Under the pieces are notes generated by a model, which had not been told where the DNA came from, searched no databases, and worked only from the letters and a program-made list of their open reading frames with translations. A stretch of DNA of 5,680 nt, taken from NCBI GenBank assembly GCA_011374735.1, contig DRPD01000365.1, positions 1-5,680 on the forward strand, read 5' to 3'. Made by a program: the position numbers and the translations under genes. Shown here in pieces: positions 1 to 5,117 of the stretch; the stretch's first letter is position 1, and each line of letters starts with the position of its first letter. Source of the stretch: Thermopetrobacter sp. (GTDB lineage: Bacteria > Pseudomonadota > Alphaproteobacteria > Rhizobiales > Aestuariivirgaceae).

Positions 1-594
1 ACACCCGATGACGTGACCCTGATCGCCGTCTCCAAGACCTTTCCGCCTGAGGCCGTCACGCCGGTGCTGGAAGCCGGCCAGCGCCATTTCGGCGAGAACC
101 GCGTGCAGGAGGCGGCCGCCAAGTGGCCGGCCCTGAAGGAGCACTACCCGGATGTGACCCTGCACCTGATCGGGCCGTTGCAGACCAACAAGGTGAAACA
201 GGCCGTCGCCCTGTTCGACGTCATTCACAGTGTGGATCGGGAAAAGCTGGCCGCCGCGCTGGCCAAGGAAATGGAGCGGCAAGGCCGCCACCTGCCCGTG
301 TTCGTGCAGGTCAACACCGGCGAGGAACCACAGAAGGCCGGCGTCGCGCCGGCCGACGCCGACGCCTTCATCCGCGCCTGCCGCGAAGCGCACGGGCTCG
401 ATGTCATCGGCCTGATGTGCATCCCGCCGGTGGGCGAAAACCCGGCCCCGCACTTCGCCCTGCTGGACAGGATCGCGGCACGCAACGGGCTGGACGGGCT
501 GTCGATGGGCATGAGCGCCGATTACCAGGCGGCCGTCACCCTGGGCGCCACCCATGTGCGCGTCGGCTCCGCCATCTTCGGCCCGCGCCGCTGA
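1..594 (+). CDS. yggS: YggS/PLPBP family pyridoxal-phosphate homeostasis protein (5' end cut by window)
   Basis: Cytosolic PLP-binding protein of the YggS/PROSC (PLPBP) family, a single TIM-barrel like the N-terminal domain of alanine racemase. The family binds PLP without known enzymatic turnover and helps balance vitamin B6 and amino-acid pools. The reading frame is open from base 1 (T-P-D-D-V-T-L) and gives 197 residues. The family is usually about 220-230 residues, so roughly 25-30 N-terminal residues lie outside the window. The GTG at 13 is therefore unlikely to be the start. Visible family marks are AVSKTF with the PLP-binding lysine at codon 34-36, FGENRVQE, HLIGPLQTNK, QVNTGEEPQKAG, GLMCIPP, and the C-terminal LSMGMSADY and GATHVRVGSAIFGPR phosphate-binding segments. 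It ends in TGA just before a palindrome-rich spacer and converges on the SGNH gene. I see no frameshift or missing key residue. Confidence 0.95.
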   Translation, partial: TPDDVTLIAVSKTFPPEAVTPVLEAGQRHFGENRVQEAAAKWPALKEHYPDVTLHLIGPLQTNKVKQAVALFDVIHSVDREKLAAALAKEMERQGRHLPVFVQVNTGEEPQKAGVAPADADAFIRACREAHGLDVIGLMCIPPVGENPAPHFALLDRIAARNGLDGLSMGMSADYQAAVTLGATHVRVGSAIFGPRR

Positions 595-604
595 TTCCGT
601 GTGG

Positions 605-622
605 CGGCTCATACCCGGGCCC
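605..622 (-). repeat. Truncated palindromic repeat unit (one arm only)
   Basis: The stretch CGGCTCATACCCGGGCCC matches 635-652 at 17 of 18 positions (A for G at 613). It therefore corresponds to the left arm of the intact unit, but its right arm (ACCCGGGCATCCATGC) is absent. Instead the sequence runs into the CCCCACCACACACGC lead-in of the intact unit that follows. Strand is assigned relative to the middle unit at 698-720, taken as plus. Confidence 0.6.
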
Positions 623-670
623 CACCACACACGCCGGCTCATGCCCGGGCCCAGACCCGGGCATCCATGC
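619..670 (-). repeat. 52-bp direct repeat, copy 1, with hairpin 641-664
   Basis: This copy is identical over all 52 bases to 740-791; the match stops on both sides (618 G against 739 A, 671 A against 792 G). It consists of a GCCCCACCACACACGC lead-in followed by a palindromic unit with a 9-bp perfect stem, 641-649 pairing with 656-664, around a 6-base loop. The identity of two noncoding copies suggests recent duplication or ongoing homogenisation. Confidence 0.9.
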
Positions 671-691
671 AGCGTTGCCACAAGTGGAGAA

Positions 692-724
692 GCATGGATA
701 GCCGGGTCAAGCCCGGCTATGAGC
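692..724 (+). repeat. Inverted-orientation palindromic unit with hairpin 698-720
   Basis: The arms ATAGCCGGG (698-706) and CCCGGCTAT (712-720) pair perfectly around the loop TCAAG. The flanks GCATGGAT before and GAGCC after are the reverse complement of the flanks of the two outer units, so this is a related but diverged unit in the opposite orientation. Paired opposite units are typical of BIME-like mosaics. Confidence 0.75.
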
Positions 725-732
725 CAGAGGAT

Positions 733-743
733 GGGTCAAGCCC
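733..743 (+). repeat. Possible truncated palindromic unit
   Basis: GGGTCAAGCCC here is identical to the core of the middle unit at 704-714, but the outer stem bases on both sides are gone. It joins directly to the CCCCACCACACACGC lead-in of the second 52-bp copy, just as the partial unit at 605-622 joins the first copy. The match is only 11 bases, so chance similarity is possible in GC-rich DNA. Confidence 0.4.
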
Positions 744-791
744 CACCACACACGCCGGCTCATGCCCGGGCCCAGACCCGGGCATCCATGC
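740..791 (-). repeat. 52-bp direct repeat, copy 2, with hairpin 762-785
   Basis: Exact copy of 619-670 at an offset of 121 bp. The 9-bp stem is 762-770 with 777-785. It lies closest to the 3' end of the SGNH gene, so on the minus strand it could fold shortly after that gene's stop and protect or end the transcript. No T-run supports classical intrinsic termination. Confidence 0.9.
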
Positions 792-800
792 GATACTTCA

Positions 801-816
801 CGTGAGGACGTGAGGA
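801..816. repeat. Tandem 8-bp repeat CGTGAGGA x2
   Basis: Two adjacent perfect copies (801-808 and 809-816) lie between the last palindrome and the SGNH stop codon. No function is apparent; at this length it may be simple slippage. Confidence 0.5.
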
Positions 817-834
817 AAGGCGTGGAGTGCCGGC

Positions 835-1872
835 TCACCGCCCGCGTGGTGACGGCTTCTTCAACTCCGGCGGCACCGAGAAATCATCGGCCCGCCCGGG
901 CGGCGGCTTGGGCCATTCGCCATCGATGAACAGCCGCTGGGCCGGGCTGTCCGGCGGCGGAATGCGCTGGCGCGAATGCAGCACCCGGGTCATGGCGGTG
1001 ATCGTCGCCGCGTTCTCGCCGGGCAGCCGCGAGGCCGCCACCACCGACACCTGCCCCAGCGGCCCCCTGTGCCCCATGACCGGGCCGCTGATGGTGTCCT
1101 TGCCGTCCTCCGCCGCGATCACCTCCGGCGCTTCCGGCTCATCCGGCCCGGCCTCGGCCACGTCGCGCAGCAGCACCTTCGCCACGATGCGCGCCAGCTT
1201 CGTGTTGCCGGTCTTGATGAAATGCACCCCGTTGCGCGCCCGCATGCGCACCACCTTGCCGCTCTCGTCAGGGAACCGATCGGTGAAGCGCCCCTCGGCG
1301 GTGGCGAAGGCGTGGTGGATGGGGATGTATTTCGCGCCCGCCGCCTTCACCTCCTTCTCGATGATCTCGGCGACGTATTTCAGCGCCTCGTTGCGCCCCT
1401 CGTCACGCACCGGCGGCAGCCCCACCCAGTAAAGCGGGATGCCGCGCGTCTTGAAATGGGCGATCAGCCGCCGCACCCGCGCCGCATAGATGTTTCGCCA
1501 TTGATCGGTGCCGAACAGCACCCGCACCGCGCCGGAGCGGATTTCCCGCGCGTCGTTGACCCCCAGCATGACCAGCGCGATGTCCACCTTGTTGGTGTCC
1601 AGAATGCCCGGCAGGGTGCGGTTCCAGTCATACAGTTGCGGCCGCGCCAGCCCGGAGCCCACCTGCATGCGCCCACGCGCCAGAATCGGCCCATCCGCCG
1701 GCAGCACCCGCCACAGCCCGGCCAGCAGTCCGGTGGCCATCTTGTCGCCGAACACGAACAGGTTGTAGCGTTCCTTCTGGGCCTTGATGTAGCCGCCCTG
1801 CACCGGCCATGCCGCCGCCAGCACGCTCAGGATCGCCACGCATGTCAGGATGAACCGCCGCATGGGCCGCAT
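835..1872 (-). CDS. Secreted DUF459-type SGNH-fold protein, catalytic triad apparently degenerate
   Basis: Probable exported member of the DUF459/SGNH hydrolase family; members with an intact triad are expected to be esterases or acyl-group hydrolases acting in the periplasm. With the ATG at 1872 it has 345 residues. A signal peptide or anchor is seen at about 4-25 (RRFILTCVAILSVLAAAWPV), the SGNH domain at about 36-235, then a roughly 105-residue polar, proline-rich tail. Conserved blocks are recognisable: FGDKMATGL (41-49), the oxyanion-type block VGSGLAR (71-77), MLGVND (102-107, N106) and RARNGVHF (211-218). The first block has Lys44 where the nucleophilic Ser of GDS is expected, and the last has Asn214 where the Asp of DGxH is expected; His217 is kept. 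It is therefore probably not a normal hydrolase. Alternative starts are ATG 1863 and TTG 1899. I prefer 1872 because GGGG lies four bases upstream and the signal peptide then has a normal length. It is the last gene of the galE-transglycosylase run. Confidence 0.85.
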   Translation of the reverse strand: MRPMRRFILTCVAILSVLAAAWPVQGGYIKAQKERYNLFVFGDKMATGLLAGLWRVLPADGPILARGRMQVGSGLARPQLYDWNRTLPGILDTNKVDIALVMLGVNDAREIRSGAVRVLFGTDQWRNIYAARVRRLIAHFKTRGIPLYWVGLPPVRDEGRNEALKYVAEIIEKEVKAAGAKYIPIHHAFATAEGRFTDRFPDESGKVVRMRARNGVHFIKTGNTKLARIVAKVLLRDVAEAGPDEPEAPEVIAAEDGKDTISGPVMGHRGPLGQVSVVAASRLPGENAATITAMTRVLHSRQRIPPPDSPAQRLFIDGEWPKPPPGRADDFSVPPELKKPSPRGR

Positions 1873-1915
1873 ACTGCCCCAACCACCCGGCCGGCGCAAT
1901 CATCACGGTGGCCCT

Positions 1916-3001
1916 CTATCGCACACTGGCGGTCTGCTGGCCGCTGGCCGGAAAGTCCCGCGCCGGCGGACCGCCGCCGGCGATGCGGTCGGCCAGGATG
2001 CCGACGGCGAGGGCATAGGCGACGGCGTTGTTGTAGGCCAGCAGGGCCCGGAAATTGCGCGTCACCAGAAACGCCGGACCGCGCCGCCCGGCCGGACGGA
2101 TCAGCCACGCCCTGGCCTTCAGGGCGTAGAACCGCTTCGCCTTCGCCGGGCGCACCCCCAGCCGCGCCCACTGCCCGACGCTGCGCATGGCCCGCCGGCC
2201 GATCAGGCGGCGCGGAAAGTTGGCCGGCAGCCGCACTTCCCATCCCCACGGCAGCCCGCGCCGCCAGCCGCGCCGCTTCAGGTAATGCGCGGTGGAGGCC
2301 AGCGCGTCGGACAGCGTGTTCCAAACATCGCGCCGCCCGTCGCCGTTGAAGTCCTGCGCATACCCCAGATAGGTGGTGGGGATGAACTGCGTGTGCCCGA
2401 ACGCCCCGGCCCAGGAGGCCTTCATGTTCTTAAGCGTCACGTCGCCGCGCTGCAGGATTTTCAGCGCCGCGATCAGCTGCGCGCGGCCATAACGCTTACG
2501 CCGCCCGCTGAAGGCCAGCGTGGCCAGCGCCCGGATCAGGTTGTGATCGCCCATCCGCGTGCCGTAGTTCGTCTCCATGCCCCAGATGGCCAGCACGACA
2601 TGCCGATCCACCCCATAGCGCCGCTCGATGGCGCCCAGCAGGCCGGACAGCCGGGTCAGCTTCTGCCGCCCCGTGGCGATGCGCGCCGCGGAGGCGTAGC
2701 GGGCCACGTAATCACCGGTGGAAAGCCGGAACTCCGCCTGATTGCGCATGCGCCTGAGCACATCCCAGTCCGGGGTCATGTATTGCATGGCCTGCACGTA
2801 GACATGCCGCCTGATGCCGGCGCGCCGCGCCCGCGGCCAGAAATCGCGCTTGAACTGGTTGAACGCCGCCTGCGCCGCCATGCGCGCCAGTGCGCCGCTT
2901 TTCTCGTTCTTCGCCTGCGCCAGGGGCGCCCCGGCGGCGATAGCGGCCAGCAGCGCCAGCCCCGCCGCCAGCACCGGAAAATTGCGAAACCGGGGGGTCA
3001 T
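1916..3001 (-). CDS. MltB-family lytic murein transglycosylase, periplasmic
   Basis: Cleaves the MurNAc-GlcNAc bond of peptidoglycan to leave 1,6-anhydro-MurNAc ends, acting in the periplasm. The protein has 361 residues. A Sec signal peptide covers about 1-30 (hydrophobic 9-28, probable cleavage after AQA at 30). There is no lipobox cysteine, so it is soluble rather than a lipoprotein like E. coli MltB. The catalytic domain runs from about 41 to 340. It has the catalytic Glu143 in IWGMETNYG, GAFGHTQFIPTTY at 199-211, the metal-binding-like loop DFNGDGRRD at 217-225, and the closing NFRALLAYNNAVAYALAVGILADRIAG. The protein stops soon after this, so the C-terminal peptidoglycan-binding domain found in many relatives is absent. 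The start ATG at 3001 overlaps the galE stop (ATGA), with GGAG eight bases upstream inside galE, implying translational coupling. It ends in TAG, and the SGNH gene starts within about 45 bases. Confidence 0.95.
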   Translation of the reverse strand: MTPRFRNFPVLAAGLALLAAIAAGAPLAQAKNEKSGALARMAAQAAFNQFKRDFWPRARRAGIRRHVYVQAMQYMTPDWDVLRRMRNQAEFRLSTGDYVARYASAARIATGRQKLTRLSGLLGAIERRYGVDRHVVLAIWGMETNYGTRMGDHNLIRALATLAFSGRRKRYGRAQLIAALKILQRGDVTLKNMKASWAGAFGHTQFIPTTYLGYAQDFNGDGRRDVWNTLSDALASTAHYLKRRGWRRGLPWGWEVRLPANFPRRLIGRRAMRSVGQWARLGVRPAKAKRFYALKARAWLIRPAGRRGPAFLVTRNFRALLAYNNAVAYALAVGILADRIAGGGPPARDFPASGQQTASVR

Positions 3002-3984
3002 CCGTTGCGCTCCATCAAATGGCGCTCCCAGGCATAGGCGGAAGCGACGATCTCCTTCAGATCGTCATGGCGCGGCCGCCAGCCGAGGGTGGCCCGCGCC
3101 TTGTCCGCCCCGGCCACCAGTTCCGGCGGATCGCCGGGCCGCCGCGGCGCCATCTTCACCTTGAAATCATGCCCCGCCACCTCGCGCACCGTATCGATCA
3201 CCTCCAGCACCGAATAGCCGTGGCCATAGCCGCAATTGAACACCCCCGGCGCGCCGCCGCCGCGCAGGTGATCCAGCGCGTCCACATGCGCCGCGATCAG
3301 ATCGCTGACATGGATGTAATCGCGAATGCAGGTGCCGTCCGGGGTCAGATAGTCGGTGCCGAACACCGCCATTTCCTCACGCTGGCCGAGCGCCGTCTGG
3401 CAGGCCACCTTGATCAGATGCGTCGCTTCCGGCGTCGATTGCCCGGTGCGCCCCTGCGGGTCGGCCCCGGCCACGTTGAAATACCTGAGCGCCACATAGG
3501 ACATGTCATGCGCCTTCGCCGTGTCCTGAAGCATCCACTCCGTCATCAGCTTGGAGCGCCCATAGGGATTGATGGGCGCCGTCGGCGTGTCCTCGAAGGC
3601 CGGGTTCTGTTCCGGAATGCCATACACCGCGGCGGTGGAGGAGAAGATGAAATGCTTCACCCCGCCCTTGACCGCCTGTTGCAGCAGCACCCGCGTGCGG
3701 CCGGTGTTGTTGTCGTAGTATTTGAGCGGATTTTCCACCGATTCCGGCACGATGATGGAACCGGCGAAATGGATGATGGCCTGCACGTCATATTCGCGGA
3801 TCAGCCGCGCCACCAGTTCGGCGTCGCCGATGTCGCCCTCGATCAGCTTGGCGCGCGGCGACACCGCCCACGCGAAGCCGGTGGACAGGTTGTCCAGCAC
3901 CACCACGTCTTCGCCGCGATCGGTCAGCGCGTAGACCATGTGCGAGCCGATGTAGCCCGCCCCGCCCGTCACCAGAACCGCCAT
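2998..3984 (-). CDS. galE: UDP-glucose 4-epimerase
   Basis: Cytosolic NAD-dependent epimerase interconverting UDP-glucose and UDP-galactose (Leloir pathway), which feeds galactose into lipopolysaccharide, capsule and exopolysaccharide. The protein has 328 residues, close to the 338 of E. coli GalE. It is an extended short-chain dehydrogenase: the Rossmann motif GGAGYIG is at 7-13, and Asp31 ends the second strand (VVVLDNLSTG). HFAGSIIVPESV is at 72-83 and SSTAAVYG at 115-122. The catalytic pair is Tyr141 and Lys145 in PYGRSK, followed by RYFNVAGA, RDYIHVSDL and a C-terminal substrate-binding part with RRPGDPPELVA. The start is fixed by a strong Shine-Dalgarno AGGGAGGT (4000-3993) eight bases upstream of the ATG. 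It is the first gene of the minus-strand run and diverges from galU, the enzyme that makes its substrate. A related UDP-sugar epimerase specificity cannot be wholly excluded, but the motifs fit GalE well. Confidence 0.95.
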   Translation of the reverse strand: MAVLVTGGAGYIGSHMVYALTDRGEDVVVLDNLSTGFAWAVSPRAKLIEGDIGDAELVARLIREYDVQAIIHFAGSIIVPESVENPLKYYDNNTGRTRVLLQQAVKGGVKHFIFSSTAAVYGIPEQNPAFEDTPTAPINPYGRSKLMTEWMLQDTAKAHDMSYVALRYFNVAGADPQGRTGQSTPEATHLIKVACQTALGQREEMAVFGTDYLTPDGTCIRDYIHVSDLIAAHVDALDHLRGGGAPGVFNCGYGHGYSVLEVIDTVREVAGHDFKVKMAPRRPGDPPELVAGADKARATLGWRPRHDDLKEIVASAYAWERHLMERNG

Positions 3985-3992
3985 GCGCCTTG

Positions 3993-4000
3993 ACCTCCCT
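3993..4000 (-). promoter_or_regulatory. Strong Shine-Dalgarno of galE (AGGGAGGT)
   Basis: Read on the minus strand, AGGGAGGT is followed by an eight-base spacer and the ATG at 3984. It is the strongest ribosome-binding site in the window and fixes the galE start. Confidence 0.85.
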
Positions 4001-4114
4001 CATGCATCGACAAGCCGTGCGGCCGGCGAATCCGCGTTAAACGGGCGTTCACCGTCGCGCCGCCATTATTCCGGCGAAGTTGACTCCAAATGGTAAACGC
4101 CACGGTTCGAGATC

Positions 4115-4120
4115 AGGAGA
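4115..4120 (+). promoter_or_regulatory. Shine-Dalgarno of galU (AGGAGA)
   Basis: AGGAGA sits ten bases before the ATG at 4131. This decides for 4131 over the in-frame TTG at 4080: the extra 17 residues from that TTG match nothing expected in GalU, and the TTG is more likely part of a -35 hexamer. Confidence 0.75.
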
Positions 4121-4130
4121 GAACACGCAC

Positions 4131-5012
4131 ATGACCCGCATCCGCAAGGCCGTCCTGCCCGTCGCCGGGCTGGGCACCCGTTTCCTGCCGGCCAGCAAGG
4201 CGGTGCCGAAGGAGATGATCACCGTCGTCGACCGCCCGGCCATCCAGTGGGTGATCGAGGAAGCCTTCGCGGCCGGCATCGAGCACGCCGTGCTGGTCAC
4301 CGGCCGCAACAAGAGCGCCATCGAGGATCATTTCGACCACGCCCCGGAGCTGGAGGCCACCTTGCGCGAGCGCGGCAAGGAGGAGCTGCTGAACCGCCTG
4401 CTGGCCGACCTGCCCGCCGCCGGGCGCCTCAGCTACACCCGCCAGCAGCGCCCGCTGGGGCTGGGCCACGCCGTGGCCTGTGCGCGTGACATCATCGGCG
4501 AGGAACCCTTCGCCCTGCTGCTGCCGGACATGCTGAGCCTGGCCGAGCCCGGCCACATGAGCCAGCTCATGGAAGTTCATGAGAAGACCGGCGGCAACAT
4601 CATCGCCGTGGAGGAAGTGCCGCGCGAAGATACGCACAAGTATGGCGTCGTCGCCATCGGCGAGGCGATGGCCGAAGGAGTGTGGCGCATCACCGGCATG
4701 GTGGAGAAGCCGGCCCCCGAGGACGCGCCGTCGAACCTCATCATCTCCGGGCGCTACATCCTGCAGCCGGAGATCTTCCGCCTGCTGGCCGATCAGGCCC
4801 CGGGGGCGGGCGGCGAAATCCAGATCACCGACGCCATGAAGCGCCTCTTGGCCGAACAGCCGTTCTTCGCCGTGCGCACCCGTGGCGAAACCCACGATTG
4901 CGGTTCGCCGCTGGGCTTCCTGAAGGCCAATCTCGCCTTCGCGCTGAACGATCCGGCGCTGGCCGATGACCTGCGCGCCGAGATGGCCCGCCTGCTGAAA
5001 GCCGCCCCGTGA
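4131..5012 (+). CDS. galU: UTP--glucose-1-phosphate uridylyltransferase
   Basis: Makes UDP-glucose and pyrophosphate from UTP and glucose 1-phosphate in the cytosol; the product supplies glucans, LPS core sugars and, through the divergent galE, UDP-galactose. The protein has 293 residues (E. coli GalU has 302). It is a nucleotidyltransferase-fold enzyme with the signature AGLGTRFLPASKAVPKEM at 12-29 and RQQRPLGLGHAV at 104-115. LLPDM at 130-134 has the metal-binding Asp133. KYGVVAIG follows at 170-177, then WRITGMVEKP with Lys193 contacting the sugar phosphate. SNLIISGRYIL is at 201-211, GEIQITDAM at 228-236, and HDCGSPLGFLKAN near the C-terminus. RfbA/GlmU-type relatives lack this exact set, so the assignment is firm. 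Nothing is missing or broken. It may be expressed alone, since accA has its own candidate promoter downstream. Confidence 0.97.
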   Translation: MTRIRKAVLPVAGLGTRFLPASKAVPKEMITVVDRPAIQWVIEEAFAAGIEHAVLVTGRNKSAIEDHFDHAPELEATLRERGKEELLNRLLADLPAAGRLSYTRQQRPLGLGHAVACARDIIGEEPFALLLPDMLSLAEPGHMSQLMEVHEKTGGNIIAVEEVPREDTHKYGVVAIGEAMAEGVWRITGMVEKPAPEDAPSNLIISGRYILQPEIFRLLADQAPGAGGEIQITDAMKRLLAEQPFFAVRTRGETHDCGSPLGFLKANLAFALNDPALADDLRAEMARLLKAAP

Positions 5013-5034
5013 CGATTGGCCCGGCCGGCGATGG

Positions 5035-5063
5035 TTGACATCCCCCGCCGTGGCGGCCACTTT
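5035..5063 (+). promoter_or_regulatory. Candidate sigma-70-type promoter of accA
   Basis: A perfect consensus -35 TTGACA occupies 5035-5040. With a 17-base spacer the -10 would be CACTTT (5058-5063), which is weak but tolerable for GC-rich alphaproteobacteria. This leaves a leader of about 45-50 bases before the accA ATG at 5118. The -35 is convincing; the exact -10 is not. Confidence 0.5.
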
Positions 5064-5079
5064 GCGCCCCGGCCACGGC
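5047..5079 (+). other. Inverted repeat in the galU-accA spacer
   Basis: GCCGTGGC (5047-5054) pairs perfectly with GCCACGGC (5072-5079) around a 17-base loop. It overlaps the spacer and -10 of the candidate accA promoter. It could be an operator-like site, part of a galU transcript end, or chance in this GC-rich spacer. There is no T-run after it, so an intrinsic terminator is not supported. Confidence 0.35.
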
Positions 5080-5117
5080 AACCACAGGGGGGCGCCACCG
5101 CCGGTGCAGGATGAGGC

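Larger units (their letters stand above)
595..834. repeat. Palindrome cluster (REP/BIME-like) between convergent genes
   Basis: This 240-bp spacer between the ends of yggS and the SGNH gene holds no convincing gene. It carries three intact hairpins with 9-bp perfect stems: 641-664, 698-720 and 762-785. The outer two have arms ATGCCCGGG/CCCGGGCAT with loop CCCAGA. The middle one has arms ATAGCCGGG/CCCGGCTAT with loop TCAAG, and its flanks (CATGGAT before, ATGAGC after) are those of the outer units in inverted orientation. Two partial units sit at 605-622 and 733-743. Alternating orientation of related palindromes between convergent genes is the usual form of REP/BIME-type elements. Such elements can act as transcript-end stabilisers or bidirectional terminators, but none of the stems is followed by a T-run, so an intrinsic-terminator role is not shown. 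The short ORFs here are repeat read-through. Confidence 0.85.
3985..4130. promoter_or_regulatory. Divergent galE-galU intergenic control region
   Basis: This 146-bp spacer must carry the promoters for the minus-strand galE operon and for galU. A near-consensus -35, TTGACT, lies at 4080-4085 facing galU, but no good -10 is found 16-18 bases downstream (CGGTTC at 4103-4108). For galE the AT-richest patch is CCATTATTCC at about 4064-4073, read as GGAATAATGG on the minus strand, which might hold a -10; its -35 is not clear. I see no convincing operator palindrome. The region is certain to be regulatory by layout, but the individual elements are weak. Confidence 0.4.

Noticed and set aside
13..15. 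GTG at 13 as the true start of yggS
   Set aside because: The frame is open to the window edge, and the family has about 25-30 more residues before the VSK motif, so the gene is simply cut by the edge.
641..785. Intrinsic terminators for yggS or the SGNH gene
   Set aside because: The hairpins are strong but none is followed by a T-run on either strand, so a Rho-independent terminator is not supported.
619..791. CRISPR array
   Set aside because: Only two identical copies, with a spacer that itself contains a related palindrome, and no cas genes nearby; the structure fits REP/BIME-like elements better.
601..813. Small ORFs containing the duplicated peptide HTPAHARAQTRASM
   Set aside because: The repeated peptide is only a translation of the 52-bp noncoding repeat; there is no ribosome-binding site and no family resemblance.
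976..2349. 457-codon open frame on the plus strand across the SGNH and transglycosylase genes
   Set aside because: It is rich in Arg, Pro, His and Gly, matches no family I know, and lies antisense to two well-supported genes. Long antisense frames are expected in GC-rich DNA.
1850..3037. 395-codon plus-strand frame antisense to the transglycosylase
   Set aside because: Low-complexity Arg/Pro/Gly composition with no recognisable motif; a shadow of the real minus-strand gene.
3019..3993. 324-codon plus-strand frame antisense to galE
   Set aside because: His/Arg-rich shadow frame with no domain, while galE on the other strand has a complete motif set and a strong Shine-Dalgarno.
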